Positions 8,998 through 19,065 are shown, counted from the first letter of the stretch. The stretch is 64,000 nucleotides of DNA from Pseudomonas bubulae (GCF_037023725.1 NZ_CP146077.1:4501001-4565000); one strand, 5' to 3'. Made by a program: numbers and translations. Notes: a model not told the origin generated them from the sequence alone.

Positions 8998-9942
8998 ATG
9001 ACCCCTGAGACTTTCTGGCTGGAAGCGAATGACCGCAGCGGTCTTTTCGTTAACCAGTGGCTGCCGGACAGTACACCCAGGGCTGTTGTCCTGCTGGCTC
9101 ATGGCATGGCTGAACACAGTGGCCGTTATACGCACCTCGGCCAGGCCCTGTGTGCTGCCGGCTTTGCCCTGTATGCCCATGATCAGCGCGGTCACGGTAA
9201 AACAGCCGAGCGCGGCACCCTGGGCTATTTTGCCGACAATGATGGCTGGTGCGCGGTGGTCAGCGACGTGGCCAGCCTGAGCCGGCATATCGGCCAGGCC
9301 CACCCTGGCATACCGGTTTTTTTGCTCGGGCACAGCATGGGCAGCTATATCGCGCAGGCGTATGTGATGCATCACAGTGCCAGCCTGCAAGGGGTGATTC
9401 TGAGTGCTTCGAATTTCCAGCCGGTGGCGCTCTATCGTGCAGCCAGCCTGATCGCCCGATTAGAGCGTTGGCGCCAGGGAGCCAAGGGCCGCAGTGCGCT
9501 GATCGAATGGTTGTCGTTCGGCTCGTTCAACAAGGCCTTCAAACCCAATCGCACGCCGTATGACTGGCTCAGCCGCGATCCGGCCCAGGTCGATGCCTAC
9601 GCCAGCGACCCCCTGTGCGGCTTTCGGTGCACCAACCAACTGTGGATCGACCTGCTCGGCGGGTTGCAGCAAATCAGCAAAGCGTCCAATCTCGCTCAGA
9701 TCGATCCGGGCCTGCCGCTGCTGATAATCGGCGGCGAATGTGATCCGGTGAGTGAAGGCAAGCGTCTCACTGATCTGGCCAGGGCATTGCGAAATGCCGG
9801 CAATCGTCAGTTGCAACTGAATCTGTATCCGCAAGCGCGGCATGAACTCTTCAACGAAACCAACCGCGATGAAGTCATGGCTGATGTAATTAAGTGGCTA
9901 AATCAGGCATTGAGCCACTCCCGCCCGTCGCGAAGCGAATGA
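8998..9942 (+). CDS. Alpha/beta hydrolase, monoacylglycerol lipase/lysophospholipase family
   Basis: 314 residues from the ATG at 8998 (AAAGGAAA site); an upstream in-frame ATG at 8911 would add an unlikely leader. The fold signature is clear: VVLLAHGMAEHSGRY (30-44), HDQRGHGKT (61-69), nucleophile Ser113 in GHSMGSY, an Asp in IIGGECDPVSEGK and a His in YPQARHELFNE, the catalytic triad. No signal peptide, so probably cytosolic. It sits between fadD2 and phaJ4, matching PA3301; it likely releases fatty acids that the adjacent ligases activate. Confidence 0.88.
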   Translation: MTPETFWLEANDRSGLFVNQWLPDSTPRAVVLLAHGMAEHSGRYTHLGQALCAAGFALYAHDQRGHGKTAERGTLGYFADNDGWCAVVSDVASLSRHIGQAHPGIPVFLLGHSMGSYIAQAYVMHHSASLQGVILSASNFQPVALYRAASLIARLERWRQGAKGRSALIEWLSFGSFNKAFKPNRTPYDWLSRDPAQVDAYASDPLCGFRCTNQLWIDLLGGLQQISKASNLAQIDPGLPLLIIGGECDPVSEGKRLTDLARALRNAGNRQLQLNLYPQARHELFNETNRDEVMADVIKWLNQALSHSRPSRSE

Positions 9943-10021
9943 GCGAAAAACAGATTTACACCTAAAAAGCTTTTAAAATCATAGCTTTAAAACCAAACAC
10001 TCGTCACAGGACATGCGCTAG

Positions 10022-10492
10022 ATGACTCAGGTTACCAACACCCCGTACGAAGCCCTCGAAGTCGGCCAGACAGCCAGCTACAGCAAAACCGTCGGAGAGC
10101 GTGACATTCAGCTTTTTGCGGCCATGTCCGGCGACCACAATCCGGTGCACCTCGACCCCGAGTTCGCCGCCGCCACCATGTTCAAGGAGCGTATTGCCCA
10201 TGGCATGTTCAGTGGTGCGCTGATAAGTGCTGCCGTAGCCTGCGAGCTGCCTGGCCCGGGCACCATCTATGTCGGCCAGCAAATGAGCTTTCAGAAACCG
10301 GTGAAAATCGGTGACACCCTCACCGTGCGCCTGGAAATCCTGGAAAAACTGCCCAAGTTCCGTGTGCGCATTGCTACTCGCGTATTCAACCAGCGCGATG
10401 AAATCGTTGTTGATGGCGAGGCCGAAATCATTGCGCCACGCAAGCAACAAACCGTGACCCTGCCGGTACTGCCTGCGATCAGCATTGGCTAA
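10022..10492 (+). CDS. phaJ4: (R)-specific enoyl-CoA hydratase (MaoC-like, PhaJ4 type)
   Basis: Converts trans-2-enoyl-CoA from beta-oxidation to (R)-3-hydroxyacyl-CoA, a precursor of medium-chain polyhydroxyalkanoate. The hydratase-2 motif is intact: FAAMSGDHNPVHLDPEFAA with catalytic Asp38 and His43, followed by RIAHGMFSGALIS. 156 residues is typical. Its place beside fadD1, fadD2 and a lipase matches PA3302 (PhaJ4) in P. aeruginosa. It is followed by a terminator embedded in a REP element. Confidence 0.88.
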   Translation: MTQVTNTPYEALEVGQTASYSKTVGERDIQLFAAMSGDHNPVHLDPEFAAATMFKERIAHGMFSGALISAAVACELPGPGTIYVGQQMSFQKPVKIGDTLTVRLEILEKLPKFRVRIATRVFNQRDEIVVDGEAEIIAPRKQQTVTLPVLPAISIG

Positions 10493-10499
10493 AACGCAA

Positions 10500-10585
10500 T
10501 GTGGGAGCGGGCTCGCTCGCGATAGCATCAACTCGATCATTCTGATCAATCGAGTTTTTGCATCGCGAGCAAGCCCGCTCCCACA
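10500..10585. repeat. REP pair flanking a terminator
   Basis: TGTGGGAGCGGGCTCGCTCGCGAT and its near-complement at the other end enclose a 40-base centre that itself holds a hairpin terminator. This is a two-REP (BIME-like) unit between convergent genes. Confidence 0.9.
10530..10559 (+). terminator. phaJ4 terminator inside the REP element
   Basis: AACTCGAT ... ATCGAGTT (8-bp stem, 11-nt loop) followed by TTT, nested in the loop of the REP inverted repeat 38 bases after the phaJ4 stop. Confidence 0.65.
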
Positions 10586-10611
10586 TTTTTGGAACTACAG
10601 CTTCAAGCTAA

Positions 10612-11079
10612 TCATGCACGGGCACGGGCCTGATTGCGCAGCGCCTTGACCTGATCGTGGTTGCGTTGCACGCCGTGGTACTGACGCTCTACCAGATCAC
10701 GAATGCCGACCAGGTTGTGCTTGCTGATTTTTTCCAGCGCTTCTTTATAAGCCTTCAGCGCATGGTCTTCGCCGCGCTCGGCTTCGTTGAGCACCGCTTC
10801 TTCGTCTTTGCCGGTAAACACGGACTTCACATCCACCCAACGGCGATGCAAGTCACCGGCCACGCTGGTGCTGGTTTCCGGGTCACCACCCAGGGCTCGA
10901 ACTTGAGCCTGAAGTTCGGCAGCTGCGGCAGCGCAATCGGCTGAACGCTTGGCAAACAGAGCCTTCAGCTCCGGGTGCTTGATATCTTCGGCACAGCTTT
11001 TAAATCCTTCCTGGCCGTCTTTGCTGGTTTCGATCAGATCGTTCAGGATGCTAATGGCTTCTTTATTAAGGTCAGTCAT
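10612..11079 (-). CDS. PA2169-family four-helix-bundle protein
   Basis: 155 residues, all helix-forming, with the family pattern LNDLIETSKDGQEGFKSCAE near the N-terminus and ALEKISKHNLVGIRDLVERQ near the C-terminus. DUF2383/PA2169 proteins have a ferritin-like bundle; the role is unknown, often stress-associated. Acidic and His/Glu residues are spread through the helices, but I cannot identify a metal site with confidence. Monocistronic. Confidence 0.85.
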   Translation of the reverse strand: MTDLNKEAISILNDLIETSKDGQEGFKSCAEDIKHPELKALFAKRSADCAAAAAELQAQVRALGGDPETSTSVAGDLHRRWVDVKSVFTGKDEEAVLNEAERGEDHALKAYKEALEKISKHNLVGIRDLVERQYHGVQRNHDQVKALRNQARARA

Positions 11080-11287
11080 TGTTCAATTCCTTACAAGGTT
11101 GAGGATCGTGCAATAGAGGTTGCAGGGCTCGTGCCAGTTTTATAATTAAATAAAATCCTTAAATATCAATGGCTTAATAAATATCAAAAAATCTGTATCC
11201 GGTTTATATGCATGATCTGTCAATTGGCCTTCATGCAAATTGCCTGTATTTTGATTTCCACAGCTTTACCCATCTAAGGGCCGCTGC

Positions 11288-11524
11288 ATGAACCCCGAAA
11301 AACTCGAACTGCTGGTCACTCGTGAAATGCCCTTCGGCAAATACAAGGGCCGAATCATCGCCGACCTGCCCGGCCAGTACCTCAACTGGTTCGCCCGTGA
11401 AGGTTTCCCCCACGGAGAACTGGGCGGCTTGCTGGCCCTGATGCAAGAGATTGATCATAACGGCCTGTCGGACCTGCTCGACCCGTTACGCGCCAAACAC
11501 GGAAAACCCAAACCCCGCCATTGA
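11288..11524 (+). CDS. DUF3820 family protein
   Basis: 78 residues with MPFGKYKGRIIADLPGQYLNW near the start, the short core that defines DUF3820 (also found in exonuclease-associated small proteins). No function is established. The aminotransferase gene begins 12 bases downstream, so the two are probably co-transcribed. Confidence 0.85.
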   Translation: MNPEKLELLVTREMPFGKYKGRIIADLPGQYLNWFAREGFPHGELGGLLALMQEIDHNGLSDLLDPLRAKHGKPKPRH

Positions 11525-11536
11525 TAGAGCTGCCCC

Positions 11537-12730
11537 ATGCCAAGGATTGAAGACAACGCCCGCGACGAACACTTCTGGCAAGCAATTGCCGAGCGCTACG
11601 ACCTTGCGCCCGGCCCGATCAATCTGGAGAACGGCTACTTCGGGCGTATGACCCGCGACGTGGCACAGGACTACCAGCGTAATATCGACTTTATTAACCG
11701 CAACAACTCGGTGCCTGTGCGCCAGCACTTCGATACCACTCAGGGCCTGGAAATTCGCGACTCGCTGGCGGGGTTGCTTGGTGTAGCCCCTGCCGGCCTG
11801 GCGCTGACCTTTTGCGCGTCTGACGGCCTGCAATCATTGATCCGCAACTACAATGGCCTGCAAACGGGCGATCAATTGCTGATCAGCGACCTGGAATACC
11901 ACAGCGTCGAATACGCCATGCGTGGAGTGGCACGCCAACGCGGCCTGGAAATTATCGAAATCTCCCACACGCACCCAGCCACGTTTGAAAGCCTGGTGGC
12001 CAGCTATCGCCAGGCATTTGAACGTAACCCGCGGATCAAGCTGATGGCGCTCACTCACGTTACCCATCGCACTGGCCTGGTCATGCCCGTGGAGGCCATT
12101 GTTGCGGCGGCAAAAGAGCATGGGGTTGACGTGATTCTGGACGGTGCCCATGCCCTGGGGCAGATCGAACTGGACCTGCCGGCACTGGGTGTGGCCTTTG
12201 CCGGTTTCAACCTGCATAAATGGATTGGCGCGCCGCTGACCCTGGGCCTGATGTATATCGATCCCCAGCGCCTGGGCGACATTGACCCCGATATGGGCAA
12301 TGAGCGCTACCCCGAGCCGGATGTGCGCAACCGCGCCGTTTATGGCACGGTCAACATCCCCGCCTGGCTAACCCTGACCAAGGTGCTGCAGGAACACCAT
12401 GAGATGGGTGGCGCCCGAGGCAAGGGTGCCCGACTCAACTACCTGCGCAACCTGTGGGTCAGCGAGGCGCGCAAGATCGAGGGCATTGAAGTGCTGGTCA
12501 ACGATGATCCGCGCTTGTATTGCGCAATCACTTCGCTGCGCTTTACCCATGTGCAGGATCAACAACCGATGGTTGATCGCCTGCTCAAGGACTACAACCT
12601 GTTCACCGTAGCCCGCAACGGTTCGGCGTGTGGCAGTTGTATCCGGGTAACAGTGGGCTTTGCCACCACGCTGGATGACATCAACCAACTGGTGCGGGCG
12701 CTGCGCGAGCTTTCGCAAGCTCACACATAA
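11537..12730 (+). CDS. Class V aminotransferase-fold PLP enzyme
   Basis: 397 residues with the class V arrangement: DVILDGAHALGQIELDLP (PLP-ring Asp and His) and the Schiff-base lysine in GFNLHKWIGAP (Lys228). The HAxGxxxxDL pattern and LENGYFGRMTRDV start resemble isopenicillin-N-epimerase-like and cysteine-desulfurase-like proteins. The C-terminus has two close cysteines (GSACGSCIRV). The substrate is not predictable. Weak ribosome site; the start follows the upstream stop by 12 bases. Confidence 0.85.
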   Translation: MPRIEDNARDEHFWQAIAERYDLAPGPINLENGYFGRMTRDVAQDYQRNIDFINRNNSVPVRQHFDTTQGLEIRDSLAGLLGVAPAGLALTFCASDGLQSLIRNYNGLQTGDQLLISDLEYHSVEYAMRGVARQRGLEIIEISHTHPATFESLVASYRQAFERNPRIKLMALTHVTHRTGLVMPVEAIVAAAKEHGVDVILDGAHALGQIELDLPALGVAFAGFNLHKWIGAPLTLGLMYIDPQRLGDIDPDMGNERYPEPDVRNRAVYGTVNIPAWLTLTKVLQEHHEMGGARGKGARLNYLRNLWVSEARKIEGIEVLVNDDPRLYCAITSLRFTHVQDQQPMVDRLLKDYNLFTVARNGSACGSCIRVTVGFATTLDDINQLVRALRELSQAHT

Positions 12731-12733
12731 CCT

Positions 12734-12747
12734 TGTGGGAGCGGGTA
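12734..12747. repeat. Half REP element
   Basis: TGTGGGAGCGGGTA right after the aminotransferase stop matches one arm of the REP repeat; the opposite arm is missing. Confidence 0.5.
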
Positions 12748-12757
12748 TTTTTCAGGC

Positions 12758-12786
12758 AAAAAAAAGGTGCGCCGACCAAGCGCACC
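12758..12786 (-). terminator. eda terminator
   Basis: On the minus strand GGTGCGC-7 nt-GCGCACC followed by T8; it closes the zwf-pgl-eda operon 39 bases past the eda stop. Confidence 0.88.
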
Positions 12787-12825
12787 AAAAACCGTAGAAC
12801 ACACAACACATTCGTAACTAAAACA

Positions 12826-13491
12826 TCAATCCAGCAGGGCAAGCGCCTCAGCGGTGCATTCCTGGATTCGGGCCCAGTCGCCGTTCTTGATCCATTCGCT
12901 GTCCAGCATCCAGCTACCGCCCACGCACATCACGTTTTTCAAGGCCATGTAGTTGCGGATATTAGCCGGACCAACACCGCCGGTCGGGCAGAATTTCACT
13001 TCGCCAAAAGGGCCGCCGAGGGCCTTGATCGCCGCTACACCGCCGCTGACTTCTGCAGGGAACAGTTTGAAACGGCGGTAACCCAAGCCATAGCCTTCCA
13101 TGATCCCGGAAGCATTGCTGATGCCCGGCAGCAGCGGAATGTCGCTGGCAACACTGGCCTCGAGCAAGTCACGGGTAATGCCCGGAGTAACAATAAATTG
13201 CGAACCGGCGTCTTCCGCCGCCGCCAGCATATGGCGATCCAGTACGGTACCCGCACCTGTCACCAGCTCAGGGCGCTGGTCACGCAGGATACGAATGGCC
13301 TTGAGGCCGAACGCCGAACGCAGGGTCACTTCCAGCGCCGTCAGACCACCGGCCGCCAGCGCATCCGCCAAAGGCAGGATGTCTTGTTCGCGGGCAATGG
13401 TAATCACCGGCAGAATTCGTGCTCGCTCACACAGGCTGTCGATCAGGGCGACTTTATCCGCCATCGATACGTTCGCAATTGTTGTTGTCAT
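12826..13491 (-). CDS. eda: 2-keto-3-deoxy-6-phosphogluconate (KDPG) aldolase
   Basis: Cleaves KDPG to pyruvate and glyceraldehyde 3-phosphate, the last step of the Entner-Doudoroff pathway. 221 residues from the ATG at 13491 (AAGGAT site); the longer open frame to 13716 runs into pgl. Catalytic Glu54 (ALEVTLRS) and the Schiff-base Lys142 (RRFKLFPAEVSGG) are present, as is the VTPGITRDLL phosphate loop. Last gene of zwf-pgl-eda, 17 bases after pgl, under likely HexR control. Confidence 0.96.
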   Translation of the reverse strand: MTTTIANVSMADKVALIDSLCERARILPVITIAREQDILPLADALAAGGLTALEVTLRSAFGLKAIRILRDQRPELVTGAGTVLDRHMLAAAEDAGSQFIVTPGITRDLLEASVASDIPLLPGISNASGIMEGYGLGYRRFKLFPAEVSGGVAAIKALGGPFGEVKFCPTGGVGPANIRNYMALKNVMCVGGSWMLDSEWIKNGDWARIQECTAEALALLD

Positions 13492-13508
13492 GGCAGCTGA
13501 TCCTTGGC

Positions 13509-14222
13509 TCATGGGCACCAGTAAATCTCTAACGTAGGTTGCAGGAAGGCACGAATCGGCAAGGCGGCAACATCTGTGCCCCCCAGCGCTTCGTTGAGGG
13601 TGTTCAATTTGGACTGGCCCTGGATCGACAGCACCTTGTGCTTCGCGCTCGCCAACAGGCTGCGACTCATGCTCAGACGCTGGTGCGGCACCGTTGGCGC
13701 CAGCATCGCCCAGCAACGACGCGGGTTGTCCAGTTGCAGGGCTTCACTCAGATTCGGGCTATTGGGGAACAGCGACGCGGTATGCCCGTCATCGCCCATA
13801 CCCAGGATCAGCACATCGATCGGCGGCAACTCGGCCAGCCCCTGATCGGCCTCCAGCGCAGCCTTTTCTACCGTGGCTGCAGCGTTATACAAGCCGACAA
13901 AACGGGCTTTGGCCGCCGGGCCTTGGAGCAGATGCTTTTTAAGCAGGCCCGCGTTGCTGTCGGCATGCTCGACCGGCACCCAGCGTTCATCCGCCAGGCT
14001 GACAACCACTTTCGACCAATCGACCGGCTGCTTGATCAAGCTTTGGAAAAACGCCACCGGGCTGCGGCCGCCGGACACCACCAGAGTGGCAACGCCCTGC
14101 TCGGCGATAGCCTGGTTCAATTGCCCGGCAACTTTTGTTGCCAGCCCTTCGGCCAACAACGCCGGGTTCTTGAAGGTGTGCGAGCTCACACCTTCAGGCA
14201 GTTTCAAATCAGATATCGCCAT
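13509..14222 (-). CDS. pgl: 6-phosphogluconolactonase
   Basis: Hydrolyses 6-phosphogluconolactone to 6-phosphogluconate. 237 residues; family motifs include [15 protein letters not shown] (46-60), SLADERWVP (75-83) and [15 protein letters not shown] (about 138-152). The first 14 bases overlap the end of zwf, showing translational coupling. Confidence 0.95.
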   Translation of the reverse strand: MAISDLKLPEGVSSHTFKNPALLAEGLATKVAGQLNQAIAEQGVATLVVSGGRSPVAFFQSLIKQPVDWSKVVVSLADERWVPVEHADSNAGLLKKHLLQGPAAKARFVGLYNAAATVEKAALEADQGLAELPPIDVLILGMGDDGHTASLFPNSPNLSEALQLDNPRRCWAMLAPTVPHQRLSMSRSLLASAKHKVLSIQGQSKLNTLNEALGGTDVAALPIRAFLQPTLEIYWCP

Positions 14223-15678
14223 ACCAAGACCTCCCGTCCCGCGTAATCAGTGCAATGGAACTCATCGGCCCCCAGGACCCCGCCGCGTAAGGCTTGGGCG
14301 CATCACCGGACTTTTTCCAGCCGGCGATCAACTGGTCGCACCATTTCCATGCCGCTTCAATTTCATCTTTGCGTACAAACAGGTTCTGGTTGCCGCGCAT
14401 GACTTCGAGCAACAGGCGCTCGTAAGCATCCGGAATCCGTGTGCTGCGATAAGTGTCAGAAAAATTCAATTGCAACGGTCCGCTGCGCAGTTGCATGCCT
14501 TTATCCAGGCCCTGGTCCTTGGTCATTACCCGCAAGGAAATACCTTCGTCCGGTTGCAGGCGAATAATCAGCTTGTTGCCGATTTGCAGGCGCTGCTCGG
14601 GAGCAAAGATGTAGTGCGACGGCTCCTTGAAGTGGATAACGATTTGCGAGAGCTTTTGTGGCATGCGCTTGCCGGTGCGCAGGTAGAACGGCACCCCTGC
14701 CCAACGCCAGTTACGAATATCGGCGCGCAGTGCCACAAAGGTCTCGGTGTCACTCTGGGTGTTGGAGTTTTCTTCCTCCAGATAACCCGGCACCGACTGA
14801 CCTTCGCTGTAACCGGCAATGTACTGGCCGCGTACCACCTGGGTGGTCAGGCCTTCGGCGCTGATCGGGGCCAGGGCCTTGAGCACTTTGACCTTTTCGT
14901 CGCGAATGCTGTCGGCCGACAGGTCCGCAGGCGGGTCCATGGCAATCAGGCACAGCAACTGCAGCAGGTGGTTCTGGATCATGTCGCGCAGTTGGCCAGC
15001 CTTGTCGAAATAGCCCCAGCGGCCCTCGATGCCGACTTTCTCGGCCACGGTGATTTCAACGTGGGAGATGTAGCGCTGGTTCCACTGGGTCTCGAACAGG
15101 CTGTTGGCAAAACGCAGCGCGATCAGGTTTTGTACGGTCTCTTTGCCCAGGTAGTGGTCGATGCGGTAAGTGCGGTTCTCGGGGAAGAACTGCGCCACGG
15201 AATCGTTGACCTTGCGCGAAGACTCAAGATCCGAACCGATGGGCTTTTCCAGCACCACACGGGTGTTTTCAGCCAGGCCGACCGCGGACAGGTTCTCGCA
15301 AATGGCACCGTACACAGCCGCCGGAGTGGCGAAGTAAGCGATCAGGCGCTGCTCTGTGCCGGCCATTTCAGCCAGCGCCAGGTAATCTTCAGTCTTGAAA
15401 AAATCCACATGCAGGTAGCTCAAGCGAGCCAGGAAGCGGTTCAATGCTTCGACTTCGATTTCCTTCTCGCCCAGATACTGGCGCAACTGGCTGTCGATAT
15501 GCGCCAGGTGCGTGGAGGCCTCGCCCGGCTCTCGGGCCAGCGCGAGAATGCGTGTGTCGGCATGCAGCAGACCGGCGCGATCCAGTTGGTACAAGGCAGG
15601 AAACAGCTTGCGCAGGGCCAGATCGCCAAGGGCGCCGAACAAGGCAAAGGTGCACGGTTCAACCGTAATCGAAGGCAT
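14209..15678 (-). CDS. zwf: Glucose-6-phosphate 1-dehydrogenase
   Basis: Oxidises glucose 6-phosphate to 6-phosphogluconolactone with NAD(P)+. 489 residues; nucleotide-binding [18 protein letters not shown] at 13-30, [11 protein letters not shown] and the active-site signature [19 protein letters not shown]. The variant ALGDLA loop (G-A-L-G-D in place of the common GASGDL) is normal in pseudomonads. First gene of zwf-pgl-eda, divergent from hexR with a HexR-type site between them. Confidence 0.96.
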   Translation of the reverse strand: MPSITVEPCTFALFGALGDLALRKLFPALYQLDRAGLLHADTRILALAREPGEASTHLAHIDSQLRQYLGEKEIEVEALNRFLARLSYLHVDFFKTEDYLALAEMAGTEQRLIAYFATPAAVYGAICENLSAVGLAENTRVVLEKPIGSDLESSRKVNDSVAQFFPENRTYRIDHYLGKETVQNLIALRFANSLFETQWNQRYISHVEITVAEKVGIEGRWGYFDKAGQLRDMIQNHLLQLLCLIAMDPPADLSADSIRDEKVKVLKALAPISAEGLTTQVVRGQYIAGYSEGQSVPGYLEEENSNTQSDTETFVALRADIRNWRWAGVPFYLRTGKRMPQKLSQIVIHFKEPSHYIFAPEQRLQIGNKLIIRLQPDEGISLRVMTKDQGLDKGMQLRSGPLQLNFSDTYRSTRIPDAYERLLLEVMRGNQNLFVRKDEIEAAWKWCDQLIAGWKKSGDAPKPYAAGSWGPMSSIALITRDGRSWYGDI

Positions 15679-15745
15679 GATGTTTGTTCTTTTATCAAGT
15701 TAAGCTACAAATACCTTTTTTCAAGGTATCACTCAAGGAAAAATG

Positions 15746-15760
15746 TAGTAATAAACACAA
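15746..15760 (-). promoter_or_regulatory. Candidate HexR operator in front of zwf
   Basis: Read toward zwf the site is TTGT-GTTTATT-ACTA, one mismatch from the HexR consensus TTGT-N7-ACAA, 68 bases before the zwf ATG and 115 before hexR. HexR is known to repress zwf in P. putida and to release DNA on binding KDPG; assignment here is by motif and position. Confidence 0.65.
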
Positions 15761-15874
15761 CATTTTCTCAAAATACAGATTCCTGCTAGTGGTCGTCACA
15801 GGCCACCAGTAGGATAGGCCACCTTCCAGAACCGCTTTAGTCCGGTTCTTGCATCGCTGACCCAAGGACCATAA

Positions 15875-16744
15875 ATGGACCGCGTGCGAAATTTACTCGA
15901 ACAGATCAAGGGCCGCCTCGAAGACCTGAACAAGGCCGAGCGCAAAGTGGCCGAAATCATTTTGCAGAACCCGCAGCAGGCGACCCGATTCAGCATCGCC
16001 GCCCTGGCGCAGGCAGCTTCTGTCAGCGAACCCACGGTTAACCGTTTCTGCCGTTCATTTGGTGTCAGCGGCTACCCCGAGTTAAAGCTGCAACTGGCAC
16101 AAAGCCTGGCCAGCGGCGCAGCTTACGTGAGCCGCGCGGTAGAGGCAGACGATAATCCGGCCGCGTATACACAAAAAATCTTCGGCAGCGCCATCGCCTC
16201 GCTGGACAGTGCCTGCCAGGCACTGGACCCCAACCTTATCAGCCGCGCCGTCGACTTGCTGATCCAGGCCCGGCAGATCCACTTTTTTGGCTTGGGCGCT
16301 TCTGCACCGGTGGCACTGGATGCGCAACACAAGTTCTTCCGCTTCAACCTGGCCGTCACCGCCCACGCCGACGTGCTGATGCAGCGCATGATCGCCTCGG
16401 TGGCGCACACGGGTGAATTGTTCGTGATTATTTCCTACACCGGTCGCACCCGTGAACTGGTGGAAGTGGCTCGCATTGCGCGCGCCAACGGTGCCTCGGT
16501 ACTGGGGCTAACTGCGGAAAACTCGCCACTGGCCAAGGCCAGCACCCTGAGCCTGAACATCCCGCTGCCCGAAGACACCGACATCTATATGCCGATGACC
16601 TCGCGCATCATCCAGCTGACCGTACTGGATGTACTGGCAACCGGCATGACCCTGCGCCGCGGCGTGGACTTCCAGCCACACCTGCGCAAAATCAAGGAAA
16701 GCCTCAACGCCAGCCGCTATCCGGTGGGCGATGAGTTCAACTAG
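15875..16744 (+). CDS. hexR: RpiR-family repressor HexR
   Basis: 289 residues: an N-terminal HTH ([20 protein letters not shown], about 38-57) and a C-terminal sugar-isomerase (SIS) domain (about 125-255) with [18 protein letters not shown] and [19 protein letters not shown]. HexR senses KDPG and represses zwf-pgl-eda, edd-glk and gap-1 in pseudomonads. Divergent from zwf; perfect or near-perfect operators occur at zwf, edd and gapA in this window. It ends 22 bases from the convergent mutarotase gene. Confidence 0.95.
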   Translation: MDRVRNLLEQIKGRLEDLNKAERKVAEIILQNPQQATRFSIAALAQAASVSEPTVNRFCRSFGVSGYPELKLQLAQSLASGAAYVSRAVEADDNPAAYTQKIFGSAIASLDSACQALDPNLISRAVDLLIQARQIHFFGLGASAPVALDAQHKFFRFNLAVTAHADVLMQRMIASVAHTGELFVIISYTGRTRELVEVARIARANGASVLGLTAENSPLAKASTLSLNIPLPEDTDIYMPMTSRIIQLTVLDVLATGMTLRRGVDFQPHLRKIKESLNASRYPVGDEFN

Positions 16745-16766
16745 GCAAGCGCTTGGTAATGCCCCA

Positions 16767-17630
16767 TCAGACGCTGCAAAGCCCCGCCCTCGCCTGCAAG
16801 CTCAAATGAGCCTGCTCGCCCGGGGCAAGGGCCTGGTTATGGGTACCGCCACTCGTGGACTCCACACACACAAAGCCCATCACTTCGTTCCAGCTCACCC
16901 CCAGCAACGGCCGCTTGCCGGGATGCCAGACCACCGTGCTGCCCTGATCACCCGTGTCGATGCTCAAAGCCCGTTGCCAGGCATGGTCATTGAGCTGCAT
17001 TTCGCCGTCATGCTGGAACACCCGCTGACAACCACCTCCCACCCGTAACTCGCCTTTCTGCTGGCATACCTCACGGTTCAACTGGTCGTAGCCGTGCGCT
17101 CCGTCCAGACCGGACAGCGCTACCTCAGCAACATCACCAATTCGCCAGTAAGCGCGCAACGCCTGGCTCACCTGGCAAGGCTCGTCGTCCTGATGTTCGG
17201 TGCTCAGGCGCAGCTCCATTTCTTCGCCCAATCGCGCATGCAAATCCACCTGCCAATCGCACAGCTGCAAGCGCCAGTGCAAGGTCACCCCTTCTTCGTC
17301 GCTGCTGCTATCGAGCAGCTTCCAGTCGATCAACCGCGCCCAGCCATGGGATGGCCAGGCGTTTTCACTGGGGTGACGGCCATACCAGGGCCAGAAGATC
17401 GGTACCCCACCACGTATCGCACCCACTTGCGGCCACTTGGCAGCGCACCACAGCCAGGGTTTTTGCCCGGTCGGCTGGAAGTGCAGCAACTGCGCGCCCT
17501 GACGGCTGAACACCGCCTGGCAATGCGGATGATCGATCACCAGTACGTCGCGCTGCTGAAAGCGCTCCCACTGGAAAACCGGCTGCTCGCGTCTGGATTT
17601 GAAAAAACGGTGAAGCGGATGCTCATGCAT
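16767..17630 (-). CDS. Glucose-6-phosphate 1-epimerase (D-hexose-6-phosphate mutarotase)
   Basis: 287 residues of the YeaD-type aldose-1-epimerase fold: GGVPIFWPWYGRHP (about 93-106), SHGWARL and the later ELRVGG and VVWHPG stretches. It interconverts alpha and beta anomers of glucose 6-phosphate, feeding Zwf, which uses the beta form; this fits its place between hexR/zwf and the glucose transporter. Cytosolic, no signal peptide. Confidence 0.9.
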   Translation of the reverse strand: MHEHPLHRFFKSRREQPVFQWERFQQRDVLVIDHPHCQAVFSRQGAQLLHFQPTGQKPWLWCAAKWPQVGAIRGGVPIFWPWYGRHPSENAWPSHGWARLIDWKLLDSSSDEEGVTLHWRLQLCDWQVDLHARLGEEMELRLSTEHQDDEPCQVSQALRAYWRIGDVAEVALSGLDGAHGYDQLNREVCQQKGELRVGGGCQRVFQHDGEMQLNDHAWQRALSIDTGDQGSTVVWHPGKRPLLGVSWNEVMGFVCVESTSGGTHNQALAPGEQAHLSLQARAGLCSV

Positions 17631-17673
17631 GTGCCGCAGTCCTGAAAATCATGCGCCGGGGGGTGCAGCCCCG

Positions 17674-17704
17674 AAAAAAAGCGGATAGCCAAGGCTATCC
17701 GCTG
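17674..17704 (-). terminator. oprB terminator
   Basis: AGCGGATAGCC / GGCTATCCGCT (11-bp stem, minimal loop) followed by a T-run on the minus strand, 24 bases after the oprB stop. Confidence 0.9.
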
Positions 17705-17727
17705 GAAAAACAAGGAGCTTAGCGCAT

Positions 17728-19065
17728 TTAGAACGTCGACTGAATTTTCAGTCCGGCCACCAATGCGTTGTCTACCTGGTCCACACCACCCGGGTGAGTG
17801 ATGTACTGCAGGTTTGGACGCACCGTCAGCCAGTTGGTCACGTGGAAGCCGTAGTTGAGTTCGTAGTTGTACTCGGTATTGCGCAGCGGCGTGTACAAGG
17901 GGTCGCTGTAGTCGGTGGCACCGATGGACGCATTGATCAGCTCGGCGCTTTTCTTCACGTCATCGTTGACATGAATACGGGCGGCGCCAATGCCGATGTC
18001 ATCCTTGGGCCGGGCATCGAACGGCCCTTTGTACACAAACATCAGCGACTGATAGTTGTCGACGATGTTGGTCTGCTTGTCATGGAAAGTGGCGTTGGCC
18101 GCGATATGCAGGCCGCGCGAAGCGTCACCGTTGTGGCTAGTGAGCTGCTGCTGCACGACAAACCAGTAGCCGTGTTTGCTGTCACGTACGCGATAGTCCT
18201 GACCATCATTGGTGATATTGACCTTCACGTCATCGGCAGGCGCCGTGCTCTTGTAGTAACCCACACGGTATTCGCCCGGCAGGTCGTTGACCTTGGGCGA
18301 CCACACCAACTCAACCGGCAACACAGTGCCCTTGGTACCGCTGCCGCTGAGCTTGAAGCCGTTGCCGTGCTCCAGTTGCGACGGGTTCTGGTTGTACGCA
18401 CCGATTTGCGCGTACAACTCAGGCGTGATGTTGTACTTCACGCGCAGCGCCGCCTGGCTGACCGGCCAGTTGTACCAGAGGTTGGTGGCCCAGTTACCCA
18501 CCTGCGAGCCACAGAACGCCAGGTTCTGGAATTCGCACGGGAAGGTGTTGAAGTCCTCGCCTTCACCGAAATAACCGGCCTTGACGTCCAGCTTGCCATC
18601 GAGGAACTGGTGCTGGATCCACAATTGGGTCAGACGCACCATATGGCCACGGCCATAGACTTCCTGGGAGGAACTCAAGGTCCCTGCACGCGGATCACCG
18701 ACACGGTCATTGGAGATATTCTGACCATTACGGTTGGTCAGCTGGATCTTCGCCTGGGTGTTGTCCCAGCCCCACAGCTTTTGCAGGTCCAGCGCCACAC
18801 CCAGACCAAACTGGTCGCTGTAGCGTGCGGTCTTGTCGTCGTTGTAGCCACCGTGCAGGTTGGCGCCCACTTCACCGACATAATCGGCCTTGATGTCGAT
18901 ACCCTGCTCGATCAGTCTGGTGCGCTCGCCGCCCCAGTCGCCCGTCATCCATTTCGAATCGGCACTGAAGGCTTCGTCGGCGTAGACACTGCTTGCACCC
19001 AGACCTAGCGCGACAATTGCCGATAGCTGGCAGGCCAGACGGGTGCGGGTCATTCTGTTAGTCAT
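17728..19065 (-). CDS. oprB: Carbohydrate-selective porin OprB
   Basis: 445 residues with a signal peptide (basic start, then LSAIVALGLGASSVYA, cleavage before DEAFSADS). The mature protein starts WMTGDWGGERTRLIEQGIDI, the OprB hallmark, shows alternating beta-barrel strands and ends in Phe (LKIQSTF). It lets glucose and related sugars across the outer membrane. It is the last gene after gtsABCD (84-base gap), matching the P. aeruginosa and P. putida order. Confidence 0.94.
   Translation of the reverse strand: MTNRMTRTRLACQLSAIVALGLGASSVYADEAFSADSKWMTGDWGGERTRLIEQGIDIKADYVGEVGANLHGGYNDDKTARYSDQFGLGVALDLQKLWGWDNTQAKIQLTNRNGQNISNDRVGDPRAGTLSSSQEVYGRGHMVRLTQLWIQHQFLDGKLDVKAGYFGEGEDFNTFPCEFQNLAFCGSQVGNWATNLWYNWPVSQAALRVKYNITPELYAQIGAYNQNPSQLEHGNGFKLSGSGTKGTVLPVELVWSPKVNDLPGEYRVGYYKSTAPADDVKVNITNDGQDYRVRDSKHGYWFVVQQQLTSHNGDASRGLHIAANATFHDKQTNIVDNYQSLMFVYKGPFDARPKDDIGIGAARIHVNDDVKKSAELINASIGATDYSDPLYTPLRNTEYNYELNYGFHVTNWLTVRPNLQYITHPGGVDQVDNALVAGLKIQSTF

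Noticed and set aside
13873..15789. A 638-codon plus-strand frame over pgl and zwf
   Set aside because: It lies antisense to two clear enzymes, and its translation is low-complexity without family motifs.
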